Shown: positions 62,506-64,000 of the stretch, in pieces
How the letters are laid out: each line of letters begins with the position of its first letter
Position numbering within the stretch: position 1 is the first letter of the stretch
NCBI RefSeq assembly: GCF_000009625.1
Contig: NC_002678.2
Location: 2,604,001-2,668,000, forward strand
From: Mesorhizobium japonicum MAFF 303099
Lineage (GTDB): Bacteria > Pseudomonadota > Alphaproteobacteria > Rhizobiales > Rhizobiaceae
Direction of reading: 5' to 3'
DNA: 64,000 nt
Notes under the pieces: generated by a model
Database searches by the model: none
What the model was told of the DNA's origin: nothing
What the model saw: the letters and a program-made list of their open reading frames with translations, nothing else
Position numbers and translations under genes: made by a program

Positions 62506-63645
62506 CTACTTCTTCGCCAGCAATTCCTTGGCTGCCTTGACGCCAAGTGCCGCCGGCCGCTCGCAAGTGGTCTGCATGGCCACGAACTTGCCAGTTTCGC
62601 CGGAACGCAGGATGCCGGTCATGACATCGACGGCATGCAGCGCCAGCTCCATCGAGCAACGATGCGGCCGCCCCTCGACTATCGCCAATGCCATGTCGGC
62701 GAGGCCTGCCGTGCGGTAGTTGGCCATCATGCCCTGGCCGTGCATTTCATTGGGCACACCCAACGGGTGCTTCCATTTCGGCAGCTTCTTGACCGGCTTG
62801 CCCTCTTCGGTGAAGCGCACGTCGCCGCCGAAGAAGTTCGGATCCGGCACGAACACCGTGCCCGCTTCGCCATAGAGTTCCATCGGCGCGTGACCGTGGG
62901 CCCAGACATCCCAGCTGGTGTTCAACGTCACCACGGCGCCGTTCTCGAATTCCAGCAGGCCATGGATGGTCGTCGGCGTGTTGACCGGGATTTTTTCGCC
63001 CGCGCGCGGTTTCGATGAAATCGTCCGCTCCTTGGCCGGGGTTGTCGCAAAGGCCGCCACCTGTTTTACCGGCCCGATCAGCTGGATCAGATTGGTGATG
63101 TAATACGGCCCGATATCGAGCACCGGTCCGGCGCCCGGCTGGAAGAAGAAATCCGGATTGGGGTGCCAATGCTCCATGCCGTGACCCATCACATGGCAGG
63201 TGCCGCTGGTGATCTTGCCGAGTTTCCCCACGTCGATCAGCTCACGCACCAGCTGGTGCGCGCCGCCGAGGAAGGTGTCGGGCGCCGAGCCGATGCGCAG
63301 CCCCTTCTTTTCAGCGCGCGCCTTGAGGTCCTTGCCCTCTTCGAGCGAGAGCACGAACGGCTTTTCCGAATAGACGTGCTTGCCGGCATCGAGCACCCGT
63401 TTCGACACCTCGTAATGCACCGCCGGTATCGTCAGGTTGACGATGATGTCGATGTCATCGGCCTTGAGCAGGCCCTCGACCGTCTCGGCGCGCAGCTTGA
63501 ACTCCTTCGCCCGCGCTCTGGCCGCGTCCATGTTGATGTCGGCGCAGGCGCGCATTTCGATGCCGCGAAACAGCGGCGCCAGCGAGAAATACGCCTTCGA
63601 GATGTTGCCGCAGCCGATGACGCCAATACCCAGTTTCTTTGCCAT
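62506..63645 (-). CDS. Gfo/Idh/MocA family oxidoreductase
   Basis: A 379-residue NAD(P)-dependent sugar or inositol-type dehydrogenase. GIGVIGCGNISKAYFSLAPL is the Rossmann site; VHYEVSKRVLDAGKHVYSEK carries the EKP motif with the catalytic Lys; DIGPYYITNLIQLIGPVK and GLLEFENGAVVTLNTSWDV belong to the C-terminal domain. Start ATG 63645. The isomerase gene lies 11 bases upstream on the same strand, so both belong to one sugar or polyol catabolic operon whose first genes lie outside the window. Confidence 0.9.
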   Translation of the reverse strand: MAKKLGIGVIGCGNISKAYFSLAPLFRGIEMRACADINMDAARARAKEFKLRAETVEGLLKADDIDIIVNLTIPAVHYEVSKRVLDAGKHVYSEKPFVLSLEEGKDLKARAEKKGLRIGSAPDTFLGGAHQLVRELIDVGKLGKITSGTCHVMGHGMEHWHPNPDFFFQPGAGPVLDIGPYYITNLIQLIGPVKQVAAFATTPAKERTISSKPRAGEKIPVNTPTTIHGLLEFENGAVVTLNTSWDVWAHGHAPMELYGEAGTVFVPDPNFFGGDVRFTEEGKPVKKLPKWKHPLGVPNEMHGQGMMANYRTAGLADMALAIVEGRPHRCSMELALHAVDVMTGILRSGETGKFVAMQTTCERPAALGVKAAKELLAKK

Positions 63646-63656
63646 GATGATTGTTC

Positions 63657-64000
63657 CTAGTAAGCCTTGACGGATGCGATCGAGCGGCGGGCGAAGCGCT
63701 CGATGTCGTTGGGGTTGTCCTGTTCCATGACAAAGTAATTTGCCGCGCTCTTGGCCCGCAACACCTTGATCAGGTTGGCCCAGTCGATCGTGCCGTGGCC
63801 GACATCCGACCAGCCATCCTCGTCCAGCCCTTCGCCCGGCCTGGCGATGTCCTTGACGTGGACGGCGACGATGCGTTTGCCGTGCTTCTCGATCCAGGGC
63901 AGCGGATCGGCGCCGCCGCGCACCACCCAGGCGAGGTCCATCTCCCAGCCGATATCGGGCGCCGAAGACAGGATGTGATCTTGCGGCACCGACCCGTCGG
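63657..64000 (-). CDS. Sugar phosphate isomerase/epimerase (TIM-barrel), partial
   Basis: The C-terminal 114 codons of a xylose-isomerase-like TIM-barrel protein; the frame stays open to the right edge of the window, so the start lies beyond it. APDIGWEMDLAWVVRGGADP and VAVHVKDIARPGEGLDED carry typical Glu/Asp/His metal ligands, and VGHGTIDWANLIKVLR ends the barrel. It precedes the oxidoreductase gene by 11 bases on the same strand and probably acts in the same sugar pathway. Confidence 0.85.
   Translation of the reverse strand, partial: DGSVPQDHILSSAPDIGWEMDLAWVVRGGADPLPWIEKHGKRIVAVHVKDIARPGEGLDEDGWSDVGHGTIDWANLIKVLRAKSAANYFVMEQDNPNDIERFARRSIASVKAY

Noticed and set aside
61305..62540. 411-codon frame antisense to the aldo/keto reductase
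   Set aside because: The reductase has complete catalytic motifs; the antisense frame has none.
1..64000. tRNA, rRNA or CRISPR features
   Set aside because: No cloverleaf-like sequence, rRNA core motif or regularly spaced direct repeats were seen.

Overview
The window is about 62% GC by eye, densely coded, and reads as chromosome of an alphaproteobacterium of the Rhizobiales, most likely Mesorhizobium or a close relative. The evidence is the protein families, many ATGA-type gene overlaps, several class III nucleotide cyclase genes, a NodC/NodS/NodB-like fusion enzyme, and a C-rich small RNA candidate beside polA. The genus is inferred from sequence style and not proven. I saw no rRNA, tRNA or CRISPR array. 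Only degraded mobile DNA (an IS630-type scrap) is present.

Region 1 (1-30.7 kb) is rich in nucleotide signalling. It opens with the 3' part of an ABC exporter-like protein whose ATPase residues are all replaced, then a single cyclic-nucleotide-binding domain protein and a metallo-beta-lactamase-fold hydrolase. A polysaccharide deacetylase and a GT4 glycosyltransferase follow on the minus strand. Five cyclase-type genes (a DUF3095 protein at 6.2 kb, and proteins at 9.1, 17.3, 21.8 and 23.8 kb) are interspersed with a nucleotide-sugar dehydrogenase, a four-gene peptide ABC importer, a small methyltransferase, a duplicated-half membrane protein, a GNAT acetyltransferase, an unrecognised 461-residue protein, a peroxiredoxin-like protein and a 988-residue glycosyltransferase/methyltransferase/deacetylase fusion.

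Region 2 (30.7-44.1 kb) is more mosaic. It holds a truncated glycosyltransferase fragment, an IS630 transposase scrap, an RND efflux adaptor and pump, a large MscS-type channel, a truncated bacterioferritin-associated ferredoxin, an exported epoxide-hydrolase-like protein, a frameshifted beta-propeller-like remnant, several very small stress or membrane proteins, a short RNase D-like nuclease and an M20 dipeptidase.

Region 3 (44.1-48.1 kb) holds a candidate trans-acting sRNA with three C-rich loops, polA (with an apparently damaged proofreading site), a dispersed inverted-repeat element and a Zur/Fur-type regulator.

Region 4 (48.3-61.3 kb) is the most unusual part. It encodes an exported metacaspase, a small secreted Cys protein, a one-span membrane protein, an exported WD40-caspase and an exported MEMO-CapA fusion in one tight plus-strand operon. 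Facing it are an exported MORN-repeat protein and a V8-like serine protease, with a divergent trypsin-like protease. Nearly every product carries a signal peptide, so this looks like an envelope-localised proteolysis locus of unknown purpose. The window ends (61.3-64 kb) with ordinary sugar catabolism genes: an aldo/keto reductase, a Gfo/Idh/MocA oxidoreductase and a TIM-barrel isomerase cut by the window edge.
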